From assembly GCA_000181795.3 (NCBI GenBank), contig CM012953.1, positions 15,933,554 through 15,997,553 of the forward strand: a stretch of DNA of 64,000 nucleotides, read 5' to 3'. The position numbers and the translations under genes were made by a program. The notes below the pieces were generated by a model that saw only the letters and a list, made by a program, of their open reading frames with translations, had not been told where the DNA came from and did no database searches. Positions 9,715 through 22,700 of the stretch are shown here, piece after piece (within the stretch, counting starts at the first letter, position 1; each line of letters starts with the position of its first letter). This stretch comes from Trichinella spiralis. Its lineage: Eukaryota; Nematoda; Enoplea; Trichinellida; Trichinellidae.

Positions 9715-12700
9715 ATATGTAATCTGTTTTATCAACCCAACGACGACATTTTTGTAAAATGCACATTAAAAAAATAACATTTTAGGTGAAAAAAATTTTT
9801 TTGTTGTTAAATTCCACTTTGTACGAAAATATATATATCTCGAATCCGCCCCGTTTTTTTTCTTTTTTAAATAATAAGGAAACAGATAATTTTTTTATTG
9901 TTTGAAAACGAGCAATTGTTGTTAGCTGTTTTATTTGCTTGGCAATTTTTTTTGTCAGATCCGAAATACATTTTAATATTTCCACACGTACGCAAATTAT
10001 CAGCTGTTCAATTCAAGTAAGTGTATTGCTATTGAAATGATATTTTTGAATTTAAAAATTTATTTACTTAAATGACACAGTAAAATTATCAGAATTGAGA
10101 ATATTTTTGCGGTGAAATGGTTGAATGAAGAAAATTTTTCAAATTAACATCAGCAGTTTTTTTTACTGCTATTATTCCATATACACTACTTTATTAATGC
10201 ACAGTGTAATGTAAAGCAATTGATGCTTTTACTGCATGCTTAGATGAAATTTAATTAACAATATAACAAAGCTGAACATTGCATTCATGGCTGTTTTTTT
10301 CTTTTGATCACTCGATTCAATACTTTTCAAAGTCGATGCCATCCAACTTCAATGTTTTTGTTTTTTTAAAGCATTTTTTAAAAAATGCATGCTTGTATAA
10401 AGGGGCGTTGATACGTCTAATTTATAGGGGGGGGACGGATATAGTTTCCAGAAGATTTATTTGGTATCCAGGGAATGGACATAGTGAGAGTTGCATAAAA
10501 GGTTTCCTAATGTGAGGGGGGGGGTGGTGCGGCCGCCCAAGTCGGACAGCTGCTTACATGAAAAGCAGTACACATACGTAGCATAAGTAATCGTATTTAT
10601 TTTGTGATGTCTACAAAAATATTTCCAAAGTTGTTTGCCGTGCAATATTTTTTTCAAAATAATTTACAAAAATAATACAAAGTGCAAAACAGATCCACCC
10701 AGTAATTGAATTGCATAATTTTCCAGTTTGATTATTTCAAAGTTAACGGAGTGATATGTCATTTATTTTTAATTACACAAGCATGCGTTTTACTTTTTAT
10801 TTATAAATTTAAATTATAATGCATCATCATCATCAGTAAAGAGAACAATGAACACAACGAATACGGTTCATCATGATGAAAATTATTGTATTTTAACTTG
10901 AGCAACAGCAGCATTGGAAAAAATGCTTCATATGCAATAATTTATTAGTATTAAGTGATTGATGAATTTATAAAAGAAAATTGCACAATGCAACGCTTTG
11001 AACGAACAACAACTGTTGTTGTGGTTATTGAATGAAAAAATATGCAAAATTAATAATAAATTAAATACTTTGAAATTTAAAAGTAAATTTATATCAAAAT
11101 TGACATACAATATTCATTTGATTTTGATGATTTGATTTGTGGATAAAGTTTTCAACTCGACTAGAGAAACGTTAGCATTGCAAAAGCAAGGCCGACGACA
11201 TCTTCAAACAAGCCGACTTTGAAGCAATAACTGATTAATGATTTGTGCTATGAAAGAATCTTTCTTGTCGTCTTGCTTGATAGGCAAACATTGCCACCAC
11301 CAGCTCTGTGTTTCTTCCCATTTTACATGACGATAAAGCATTGTAACGGTGAATATCTTTTTGTTTGCATAATCGCTTTCATGCTTCAATTTTATGCTTA
11401 AGGAAAATAAGAAAAAGACGACGCCGACAAAGTAAATTTTTTGCTTCCGTCTTAGCATTTCTATTCTCCAAGCCGACGCTCTTATTTACATCTTACACAA
11501 CTGTCGCCGACAGTACTTCCAATGATGCGCTTACGTGAACGACAAGCCAAATTTTACAATATCAAAAATAATAATCTTCTTCTATAATTTTGCATATTCA
11601 TCATCTCTCACGTACGGATGATCATGCTGCTTTTCAACTTTGCATTTTCTTTTTTCTTGTCACATTTATTATTGCCAAAATTTTCAAATTCAAAAATCCG
11701 CCTTCAATATTCACAAATAATCCATAGATGCATTGCATATTATGTAGATGCCGATTATTCTTCGATTAGCTCACTTGGCTGAAAATATCTATTTTAATCG
11801 TAAGTAGAAATCGTATTTCTTTTTCTTATCCGCATTTATTTAAATTTCAATCATTTTGAATTATTGTTAATATTCAGTTTTAAGGAAAACTTTTTGCTTT
11901 TATAAAAAGAAAACAAATAAATAAATAAAATTTCTAATATATGGCTGTCGTAATTGTTTCTTTGAACAGCAATTATGGTAAAATAAAATGCGCAACAGCT
12001 GTTGTACATCATTACCATTGTTTCTTTTGATTTTATTACACCGATCACTTTAAACAAAAAAATTATTTCATCCAAATATTTCAATATTTACTACTTGAGA
12101 AATTGCTGAAAATAATTTTCAACAAATGTATTCAATTGTTCCATAAATATGACTTACTTGCTTTACTTTCATTTTCATTTAAAATATACTACTATCGATT
12201 TCATTTTATTCTACAATGATGTAAAATTTTATTTCAAACAGTACATACAGTTTATAGATTGGTTTAGTGTAAACAATGTAAAAGATGTAAAAATTCAATT
12301 TAAAACACTTTCAACAAAGGAAACTTGAATAACAGATAATTGCTTTTGATCTTATACAAAAGTACAGTCATAAATTTTAATAGGTTTTTTTTGTCTGAAA
12401 TAAATTTTTTTCACAAATAAAAGCTAGTGCTGATGCAAATTTGACAGCATTAAGTTTGGAATTGTTTTGATTAAAAATTTGAAAGCCTAACTACATGTCT
12501 AAAAGATTTTTGTCTAAAATTTAATAACAAATGGAATATATGGAATTATGCTTAGTTAGACAATGTGCATAATGTATGAATTAATGAGATTTTCTGATAA
12601 AATTAATTTTTAAACCAACTTAAAGCATATACGAAAAGGGATATGTCTACATATGTTATACATCACTGCTTGTGATTGCAGTGCAGTGCACGTACTTTAT

Positions 12701-15700
12701 ATTATTTCTCAAATTTTTTATTAAAATGCTGCACTTCATAAAAATAAAGTCATGTTATGACTGAGTTAAAAATAAATAAATTTTTTAAATTAAAATGCAC
12801 TAATATATATTATCTATATACATTAAATAGCAACTTTTTTCTGAAATCCATCATTTCTGGCATTATTATAATGGAAATGTGATCACTTTTTATTTCAAAA
12901 TTTAAATATTTAGTTGAAAATAAAGTATTCAACATTACATTATGTATATATAATTATTGTTGCATTAGCTGTAAATTGATGATGCAATAAATAGCATTTT
13001 TGCAATTTTAAATCTTTAGAAAGGTTTTCAGAGTAAAAAAAAATTCCAATTTGTTGTAAAAGTTTTTTCTGATAAAATGAATAAAATAAATATTCTCTAT
13101 TTTATCATTTTAAATATTGTTTAAATGTAAGCTGCAATGTTTTAGAGTGGAAATTTTTTCAATAATACCAAAATTTGAAATAGAACTATATAGAAATATT
13201 ATCAACTATAATCATAAGTATATTTATTTATTTTTAAATGTGAAAGATGGATGCATTTTAAATTCTGATGCTCATTAAAAAGACACTTTTATTTAAAAAT
13301 GAGCAAGGAAAATTTTCTTATTTGAAATAAATTCCAAGTGACGATTTTTACAGTATGAAAATTTTGTACTTTCAACAAATGGAAGATTTTACAATAAATT
13401 TTCCATTTAAGTGATAATATAAAATGGTCAGCGATTTTCTGCAGATTGTAAAAGCCCACATTAAAAGTTTTTCTAAAATAGGTTGGCAAAAACATTTCTA
13501 AAAGTGGTCTTGCTTTTTATGCTTTGTAAATGCTTGTTCATTTGATAATATGATTTTCCTGACTTGGCTTGTTAAAGCTAGTTTAATGTTCTACATTTTA
13601 GCTTGGTGAATTTGCAACAAACAACTTTGTACAACCAGCTTACTTCTGCATGCTTTAGCCTCTTTGTCACGCAGAGCATGCAACGTTCACTAACGTAACG
13701 CTTTTCAAATTGCTCATTGCTTCATCGTTCAACCTTGATGCAAAAATAATTAGCAATGAATCTTACCCATTTGCTTCGGCATTGTCAGCTTGCGGAAGCT
13801 TTACAATAGAATCGCTTTACAATAGCTGTGCGCTCCAATTTGCTTGGCTGATGATGTTCAAGACTGTTCTATTCTCAAATTACCGTAAGCTTAGTTGGCA
13901 GATCTTTTCACAGTATTTATGGATGGCTAGTTTTATTTTTAAAAGCCAGTTACTCAACCAAAACTCAGACTGCAAGTTCTGCACGTAAAATATTCTAAAA
14001 TTCATTGTTATTGCAAAGGTACAGTTCTACCTGCGCTTATGATCTATTATTAAATAAGCACGTGTCTAACCAGTGTCTCGTGTTCCTGTTAAATTATAAT
14101 TTTGCTCATTCAGAAACAGCAGAAAAAACTCTGCTTTGAAATAATTAAAAATGAAAAGATTTTACCATCGTTGTAAATGTTAGACTTTTTATTCAACGGA
14201 ATAGATATAATTCATATTAATTTTTTATCTATTATAATTTATATGCTATTCCGTATTTGTTTTATACATCAAAATAAATTTCTTAAAGTTTACAATTGAA
14301 ATTTAGGGAATATTTAAATTTGAAAAAAAGAATTATTCACGTTTAAAGCTCTATTTGAACAAACTACAAATTTTTACTGATTCCGAATGGAATATACAGA
14401 CTGTTTTTAATTTTGTTTTGAAATGTTTCCATCTGAAATTGTTAATTTTAATAAATTTAATAAAAGAAAATTTTTTTTACTGAAGCACAGCTTTAAGTCT
14501 TTAATAGTGAGTGATTGAAATCTGATATGCACTGACTACTAAACCAGTGAAACTTGTGCAGTACAGCTTATCATTGAAAATACGTTCTTTTAATGTGTAA
14601 CTTTTTTATGTTAATTTCAAAAGTAAATAATAAAGCAAGTATTTCTTTGAAATTAATTAATAATTTTTTTCTTGTGTAAGTGAAGCTATTTTATGAGTGA
14701 AGTGAATAACTGAAAATTATCAGACAATCAGTTTCAAGGAATGTATACCAAATTATGTTTGACAAATTAAAATGCTTGTTTTTTGCCTTAATATTTTCAT
14801 TGTTGTGATCAATAAATAATTGAAAATAACTTTAATTCCATAAATAATTTATTTATCAAAAATTCATATTTGGATTATGAATTTTGATAATTAAAAGTGA
14901 TTTACAATAATTAATACAAAATGTGAATAATCATTTTGTCATGCGCAACTGATTCAAATGTAAAGCAGGAATATGTAGATAAATTAAAGGTATCAAAATG
15001 TGCTTTTAAATAAAGATTAATTGCACTGGTCAAGTTTTCTGGTGGTCAAATTATCTCATGCGTATCAGTGAATGTTAAATTTGAAAATTATACTGCTGTT
15101 AATTTTCAAATTGCCATGTAGCAGTGAAGTTTTAAATTGAATTTTTTTTAAACAAATATTCCAATAAAATTTTTGCATCATTTAACATGAGATTAAGTTA
15201 TAAAAAGGATTAGACGATAAAGTTGTAACGTTATGCAATCTTTATTTTGTTTGAAGAAAAATTAAAATTTAATCAATTGATCATTAAATTTGAAAAATTT
15301 TCCCTTACAATTTTGAAGTTGAATTTCAAATAAAAAGGAAAAGCAGCTTCAATTGAAAATTTTTACATAATTGATTTTTGCGGAAAAATCTTTCTGTCAG
15401 TCTTCAATTGTTTGCCAGAAAAAATTACATTTCCCGTTTTATTAAATGCGGAAAAATAAATATAAATACAACAGAAAAAAAACATTGGAAACAACAAGGA
15501 AGATGACACTGGTATTTGTAATGTAAAGATTGGCTATCAGATAAAATTGTTCAAAATAAGAGTTGCTTCAAAATTTTGCACTTGGGATGTTTTATTCGAG
15601 TAGGTTGTGTGTGATATTATTATTATTATTATTATCTTTGCATGTTGTAAAATTTCAAGTAAAAGCCTATGGTAGAGGTCGTAATTTTGGATGATGAACG

Positions 15701-18700
15701 GAAAAACGCCGTCGCGCTCCACTTGATGCACATAATCATCGTGACGGTAGTTATTAAATGCCGCCATGAGGTTGATCCTTAATTCAGTGCAGTGTGGTCG
15801 GGCAATTTTCTCCGAAACTCACCGCATCACGCATAAGCATAAGTATGCGCACAATAGAAGCAGACGACCTGAGCAGGCCGGATTCGGAAGTTCATTTCAG
15901 GTTAAAGGCGCACTTCCGACGATTTAAGCAACAAGCTGTCACCAGCAAAATACAACAAACAGCAATGCAAGCAGGGCAGCGTTGGACTGTCCGGCTTCTC
16001 CTCATCTGTCAGCTTAACGTCAATTGTTTGTCACTTCCGTCAACATCTACATGCACATTTCTCTTACAAAGCAGTGAACGATTCGTCTGACCTCATTGCT
16101 TGAAATCATCATCTGACAAAAGCAACTGTCAACGTCGTTTAAAAATTATTCGCTAAACTTATGCAATTGTAAAAAGCTGTCTGTACATGAAAAAAATGAA
16201 TTGTGGCTAACAACAGCTACAACAAAACAACAATAATAATCATAATCATAAAAGCATAGGAAATTTATTTTTTCAATCCACTGAAACTAAACAACTGGAA
16301 TGTCATCTTTTGCATTGTATTGTTATTTTTGTTCACTAGCCTGCCAACAGTGATCAAAAGAATACAACAATCCTTTTTATAGTGGTATCGTTTTCTACAT
16401 GGAGGACTTTGTTTTTGCTGTTTACATCACAGGATGTTTACACATACTGCCAAATTGCTTATTATTGTTTATTGCAAATGAAAGCGATGCTTTGAAAGTT
16501 AACGGAAAAAATGCTTCCACAGCGCATTGGGAAGGAAAATTGTATCGCTTTTCAATTTCTGCATCTGCGTTTTCAAAAGCGATAACTTGTGAGATTTTGG
16601 CTTTGTTTTTTTTCAAATTGCATGCAAACTTTCATTTTCTTCAAATTCTGCAGAAATTGCGGAAAATTGCACTGCAACAACACCAACAGCAACAACATGC
16701 TCGCCCACGACGCTGATAACAAACTCTTGGGAGGGGGGTTTTTTTCTCCATTTCTTTTTCCCTATTTCAAATATTCAAACATTCTCTTTTCTACCACATC
16801 TGTAGCAATTTTGAATTTTACAACAAATTATTGCTGAATACTTCATTGTAATTTCAAATTTTACATATTTTGAAAAATTAAAACCAACACACATTTGGTG
16901 CAAGTTCATTTTAAATTAAATGAACAGCTAACAAAATTCTTTCGATATTTGCTCCAAATTGAGCATGACATTGCACATTGCTATGAAGTTGTTCTTCTTT
17001 TTTCAGTTTATTAATATTTTAATTTGACTAGCATGGAATAATATTAACATTAGGTATATATTCTTAGAAAATTTCTACTATAAGCACATACTTTAAACAA
17101 ATATCAAAATAAAAATATCACAACTGAAAATTTCAACAATTATTCAATTCATTAAAGTCATTTTCTTCTTATTTTTCAAACTTGCATAATTTCCTTTTTA
17201 AACTGTCATATAATTTATAAGTTCACATATGAAATTTTATCTCATTTTATTTTTTAATTAAAAATACTTTCTTAGCATTTGTGTAAAACAACCAACGTAG
17301 GTGGTCTGCAATTTTATGAAGATAAAGCTGTAACACGTTGGCCATTCTTTTCTTATTTCTGATTTTCAACTTGATCAGCTTTGAGACTACTACTGAGCTC
17401 AGTATACACACCAGCTAGGCAGCCGTTATTTGTTTTTTCAAAAAATTCACAGACTGATCGCCAACAGCATGTTTCAGACTAAGTTTACTGAAATGTAAGC
17501 AAGTCGTTTGCAGAAAATAATCAAAACAACTTGTCTGTGGAAAAGAAAGAAATTTAATCAGTTATTTTTTATACATACCAGATAAATGTTGATTTCAAAA
17601 CGGTTAATATTTAATAATTTTTATCATTAAATATTAAAGGATTTGCAATTTTGTAGCAAAAAGAGTAATATAACAATTTAAATTCAGAAATAGAAATTAA
17701 AGTAACAACTGCACAATTGTTTGTTAGTTTCGCTAGTTTAACTGATGCTTTCATTAATACTTTAAAGTCTCATAAAATGTCCATAATTTATATGCCATAA
17801 TCTGTGATGCTTTTAATATCAATTTAATGTTAATAAAGTGTGATATAATTTTATAAAAATGAAAATATTTTATTGAACGCTTCTTAAAAATTCAACTGCT
17901 TTTTATGAAATGAAAATTAACCATAATTAAATAAGTAAATTCAAATTGCTGAATTAAGTGTATTATCAAAATTTTTATTAACTGCTTTAATATGAAATTA
18001 GATAAAAACATTTGAATTTTTCTGAAATGACTAAAGCACTATACATACTATTTATAAGTCTTTTGAAGTGAAGCAAGCAAAATTTCCATAAGTAATATTG
18101 AAATTGCTTTTCAAAAAAAATTTATTAGAATCTAATCACTTATGACATCATTAATGTCACTTTTTAATAGTATTTTCAAATTGTCTTTTTAGATAAATTG
18201 AGCACAAATGTATTATGTCTACATATTATATATAAATATAGCTTATGTTTCATCAAGCTTGCACCATGTTTACAAGATTTATATTTTGCTCTAACCAAAT
18301 TAGCAAAACATTACCAATACCTTACATCTAGCTGCTGAATATTTTCAACAATATTTCCAAATTCAAAAAAATAATTTTTTATATTTATAAATGGTCTAAA
18401 TTAAAAGATCATTGCTTTATGCAAAAACAAATATGAAACAAATAAATATTCAAAATAATTTCAAATAGCAAAATGAATTTATCTGTATGGTAAGTAAATT
18501 TTTTAGTAACCATTTTTTATAATTTAGAGGAGGAATTTAATCAACATCTAAACATACAAAATGCTTAATCATCAAATAAACTATGACTAACATCGGCAGT
18601 CACAAAATCAGGAAAGCAGTAGCATTTTTGTCGAAACAGATGAATCACATCATTATATTATACAAGAAGCTATCGATATCTGATTTTTAACTGTATTGAT

Positions 18701-19665
18701 TTTTAAGGATACCATTCTGTATTAGGCATCTAACTTTCCTTTACTCATTGTTTATTCTTCCTCCACTGTTGAATAACGCATTTTTTGCAAGCAGGAAGTT
18801 AACAATGACTAAGATGAAGGAATTTTTAAAATGTATTGATTGTAAACGCACATTAAATATTTTAAGTATTTAAAAGAAGTTCAATATTATGTGCACTTGA
18901 AATATGCCTTTGTTATTGTTTGGAAGATTAGAATTCATGATTAACTAGATGATTATTTTCCTCGTTTTGATCATTAGTTTATATAAGTAAAAAGAGTATC
19001 ATAAAATACTTTTAGCAATTTGATGCGTGATTATAATATATGTATGAAGTTTTATTTAATTTTGAACCGTAAATATGAAAAAAGTTATTTTATTTAAAAA
19101 ATACATGTTTTAATCTTTCAGTTAAGAATTTATGCTCGATGAAAGTAGTATTACAGTCAGTTCAAAGCAGTTTTTAAACCATGCCCAATCCTGCTTAATT
19201 GCGTTTGTTCAGTGTTTAAGTCAGGAGTTACTTGGTCGTGCATAAAATGATGACGTGAATACAATACTAAAATGTATCGCGCTATACAGTCACTTCCGTT
19301 TATAAATAAATTAGATGCATTGTTTATAAAAAGTGTTTGCATTTGATGAAAGAAAATAATCTTTTCATTTTAGCATATTATCAAACTGAATGGCTTTTGT
19401 TTGTTATTTTCCTAGCTCACGTTATTTTCTGACACGTTTAGATTAGTTTGTGTATGTGTAATTTTACCATCATTATGTTGCGTATTTGTTCTCAGATGTC
19501 ATTGTTTTCATCAATTCTGAATTTGCTAGTCGGTAACTGAAGCTTCTTTGCAAGATTGGCTTACATTTCAATACAGCTTGACCTGAACCGAGTCGACGGC
19601 ATGATTTCGCTAACTGCAGTTCGCATCTGCAGCTGAACAATACTTGTCCCACTGAATTTTAAAAT
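9715..19665. other. 10-kb gene desert upstream of the Prospero gene
   Basis: Almost entirely AT-rich, low-complexity DNA. Frames of 60-105 codons occur on both strands, but none gives a recognisable protein or joins to a neighbour. A GC-richer patch at about 15,640-16,130 stands out. It holds an ATG frame on the minus strand (15,767 leftward, MAAFNNYRHDDYV start) and a frame on the plus strand (from about 15,794), head to head. Either could be an exon or conserved regulatory DNA, and neither is strong enough to call. Deserts like this usually carry distant enhancers of a developmental gene, here most likely the Prospero homologue on the right. Confidence 0.6.
10430..10526. repeat. Pair of G-homopolymer runs flanking an 80-bp segment
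   Basis: In otherwise AT-rich DNA, a run of eight Gs (about 10,430-10,437) and one of nine to ten Gs (about 10,516-10,525) bracket an unremarkable 80-bp stretch. G-runs of this length are rare in this window. Confidence 0.5.
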
Positions 19666-19778
19666 CTGATTGGCTGATTATAGGTGCAAAGGCGTGTCTC
19701 CAGTTTGTGATTGGCCAGGCAAGTTAACAGTGGGTCGGCCTGAAAATATTCCCCCAGTTTTAGTCATACACTGGACAG
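19666..19778 (+). promoter_or_regulatory. Proximal promoter of the Prospero gene with CCAAT-type boxes
   Basis: The 110 bp before the ATG at 19,779 are GC-richer than the desert. They carry two inverted CCAAT boxes (ATTGG at 19,669-19,673 and 19,710-19,714) about 40 bp apart. A third CCAAT falls just inside the coding region (19,804). A GGCGTGTC element resembling a KLF/Sp site lies between the pair. Paired NF-Y type boxes near a start suggest a TATA-less promoter. This is inference from motif spacing only. Confidence 0.35.
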
Positions 19779-22700
19779 ATGTCGGTCGGTTTTCAGACTT
19801 CGCCCAATCATCAGTCCTTTGCCGGCTCGTTTCCGTCCGCCGCTTTGTCACTGACCAACTCATTTGCTAATTCGAGCACATTTTACCCTGGATATCAGTC
19901 AGAAAACGGTCGCCTGCAACAAAATATTAAAGACTGTTCAGTGGAAAAACCGAAAACAAAGTTGAAGCGTGTACGTCAACGAGTTGACGCCGGCGAGCCT
20001 CGGAATACGTATAGCTCTATTTTTTGCTTCTCGTCTCCTGGCCGTGGTGGGCAATCTGGTAACGCCGAAGAATCTACGTCACCGGTGGCTGAATCACTGG
20101 GTGAGGAAGAAAGTTTCAAAGGATCTTTAGATTGTAGCTCTTCTGAAAAAAACGATTCAGCTGAGATGAGCATAACTTCAGAAAACCAACTAAATCGAAC
20201 GATATCTGATGCTGATGGTACTCAGATGCAAAAGAAGGCTCGCGTTGAGAACATCATTAACTATATACAAAGCGTTTCACCTTGTGTGTCAGCGTCGATG
20301 TCTTCTTCTGGAAATTCCCCTGAGCCTCAAGCCGGCTCACAGACTATCAGCCAGCAAACCACCTCTCGCAGAAAGCGATATCAGCCGCAGCAGTTGGAGA
20401 CCCGAGGCCAAGTTGATTCATTCTACGATGAGGAGGAAGAAGATTGTGAGGATATGATTGATGACGACACTGATGAGATAGAGCTGAATGAGCGAAAAGT
20501 CGAGGCATCTCAAGCTGACAGTTCAACAGCTCAAAATGAATCACCAAAGCAAACTACTTGCGCAGATATTGACAAAAAGAATTTGAAGGACATGCAAAAT
20601 GAGCTACTGATCATGCAACGACGATACATAGAAACTTTAACTGAACATCAACGGCTTGCGTTTTTGAAAAACGAATTTACCACTATGGATGATGGAAAAC
20701 GTCGAGATGGTTTGGAACTGCTTTTATCTGCTAAAGAAATTCAAACTTTGGCAGATCGTTTTAAGTCTCAGTTAATGTCAACAGTGACTTCCTGTATTGA
20801 TAAGGCAGTGGAAAATTTTTTGCAGTCGCTTCGATCAGCTTCTGTCACGCCTATTGCGATGAATTTACGTAGCCACCAAGCGACTAGCGCAGAACTGAGC
20901 AACGGATCAATAGCCGCACCCAGGAATGGACTGTTTTTCAACGAACCACACTTGAGACCATTTTACTGTGGACCGTTTGGCTATTCTAACCCACTAGCGC
21001 CTGGATCATTTCCTCTTGGGCCAACGCTTAATGCACCAGGTTGCTTCCCACCTCGTCATACGGATGCTAGTTCTATTTATCCGGCGTTTCAAGGGTGTTT
21101 CAATTTTCACCCAATGGCAGCCAGCTTACAAGGAGGAGATTCAGCAAAGCCTACTACAACGGTTGGCGTAGCTGAGCCAGCTACCGCTTTTTCAGGCTTG
21201 GTCATACCAAGGAAAAGACGCAGCAAAGTTACTGATACAAGGGTGAATCGAGTTACACCTGGGCGATCAGATGAAAGTCAAAGTGAATACAGACAAACAG
21301 GAAGCTTCTTAACCGGTGGATATCCTCCATCAATGGTAGCTGTCGCAGGTGGATTTGGATATGACGAAGCAGAATTTGAACCAAACAGTCCATCCCAGTC
21401 TGAAGGAACTGAAGCTGAAGTGACGCATGGCGCTGAAATTCCTCAAGCCCAAAAGTAACTTTTTTATTTGAGTTATTTATTAGGGCACTACTAATAATCT
21501 CTTTAAAATATATTAAATTAAATTTTCAGTTTTTTTCAGCTTCTTCATCATTAAAACTATAAAGTTTTAAACTGCTAAAATGTTTTAGAATAAAAGGATT
21601 AAATATATAGAATAGCCAACAATGATTATAATAGTTAATTAGAATGCGTTAATATTGAAAAAAAATGTAAACTGCTTTTTGCACGTCTTTAACTAGTACA
21701 CTGTTTTTTATGGCAACCTAGAAATGAGCCAGTTAGTTGTTTTATAAGCTATTAGTTGCATATAATTAAATTTTTTCAAATTTATAAATTACTCTGAATT
21801 AAGTCACAAAACGAATCTTCATTACAAATATGTCATTTTTGTAAAGCTTCACCACTAATCACTCTGTTTTAATAAAGCATGACTGGTTAAAATAATTGAA
21901 CAATGTGATAGAGTAAGAGATAGCTTTGTGAAAAGCAGTGCTGTATTGTAAATGTAAATGTAAAGAGCATCCCAGCAAATGATCGGTTAATTAATTAATT
22001 AATTAATTAATAAGAGTCATTAATGAAAAGATATCTTAACAATGAGATAAATAGTTTACATTTTACAATAAAATGCAAAATAGTTTTTTTGTTGTTTAAT
22101 TATTTATATATATATAACAGTTTAATTATTATTATTATTACATGAACATTAATTTATGTAATTCTTGTTTATTCGAGTTGGACTATTTTTCAAGCCTTAT
22201 AAATAAATGTACGCTGTTTGACTTTATGAGGAAAATTTATTTTGCCTTTTATCAAACGAAACAGATTGAATGCATTACAGATAATTATTGTCGTTGGGCA
22301 CAAGTCCTACATGCATCAGATATGATATTACATTGTTGATTTTTTCTTGTGAAAGGTAAAATTAGAAAAAAAAGAATAGAAGTTAGTTTTGTGAAATTTA
22401 TTCCCGAGGAAGTGGCCCTTATCCCAGGGGCAAGCCATTGCTATAGAGATGGCTTCATGTGAATTGCAGCAATTAATTCACTGTCGCTATTGTGTGAATG
22501 GGTGCCAAAGCAGAGAGTGGGAAACGTCAGCGTTAAGCATGGCACGCTTTCCGGCGTTATTTCATTGCATTAAAGTTCAACCTAAGCTTGTCAGTAAAAG
22601 TTAAACCGGATATAAATCTTTCATCACGTCATAATTGCAATGCATTGAGGTCATGATAATTGTAATTTTTGCTTCTTCGTTTTATCATTTTTGGGGCATG

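Noticed and set aside
10279-10515. A 78-codon frame spanning the G-runs
   Set aside because: Crosses homopolymers and has no recognisable domain.
13710-13988. A 92-codon frame in the desert
   Set aside because: Non-ATG start context, no homology signal, composition like the surrounding DNA.
16399-16837. Overlapping frames of 64-105 codons on both strands
   Set aside because: Low-complexity glutamine and phenylalanine runs; mutually exclusive frames with no coding signature.
19779-21458. Reading the Prospero first exon as a complete 559-residue protein
   Set aside because: Its apparent TAA stop lies within a GTAACT splice donor, and the homeo-Prospero domain continues in three downstream exons in phase.
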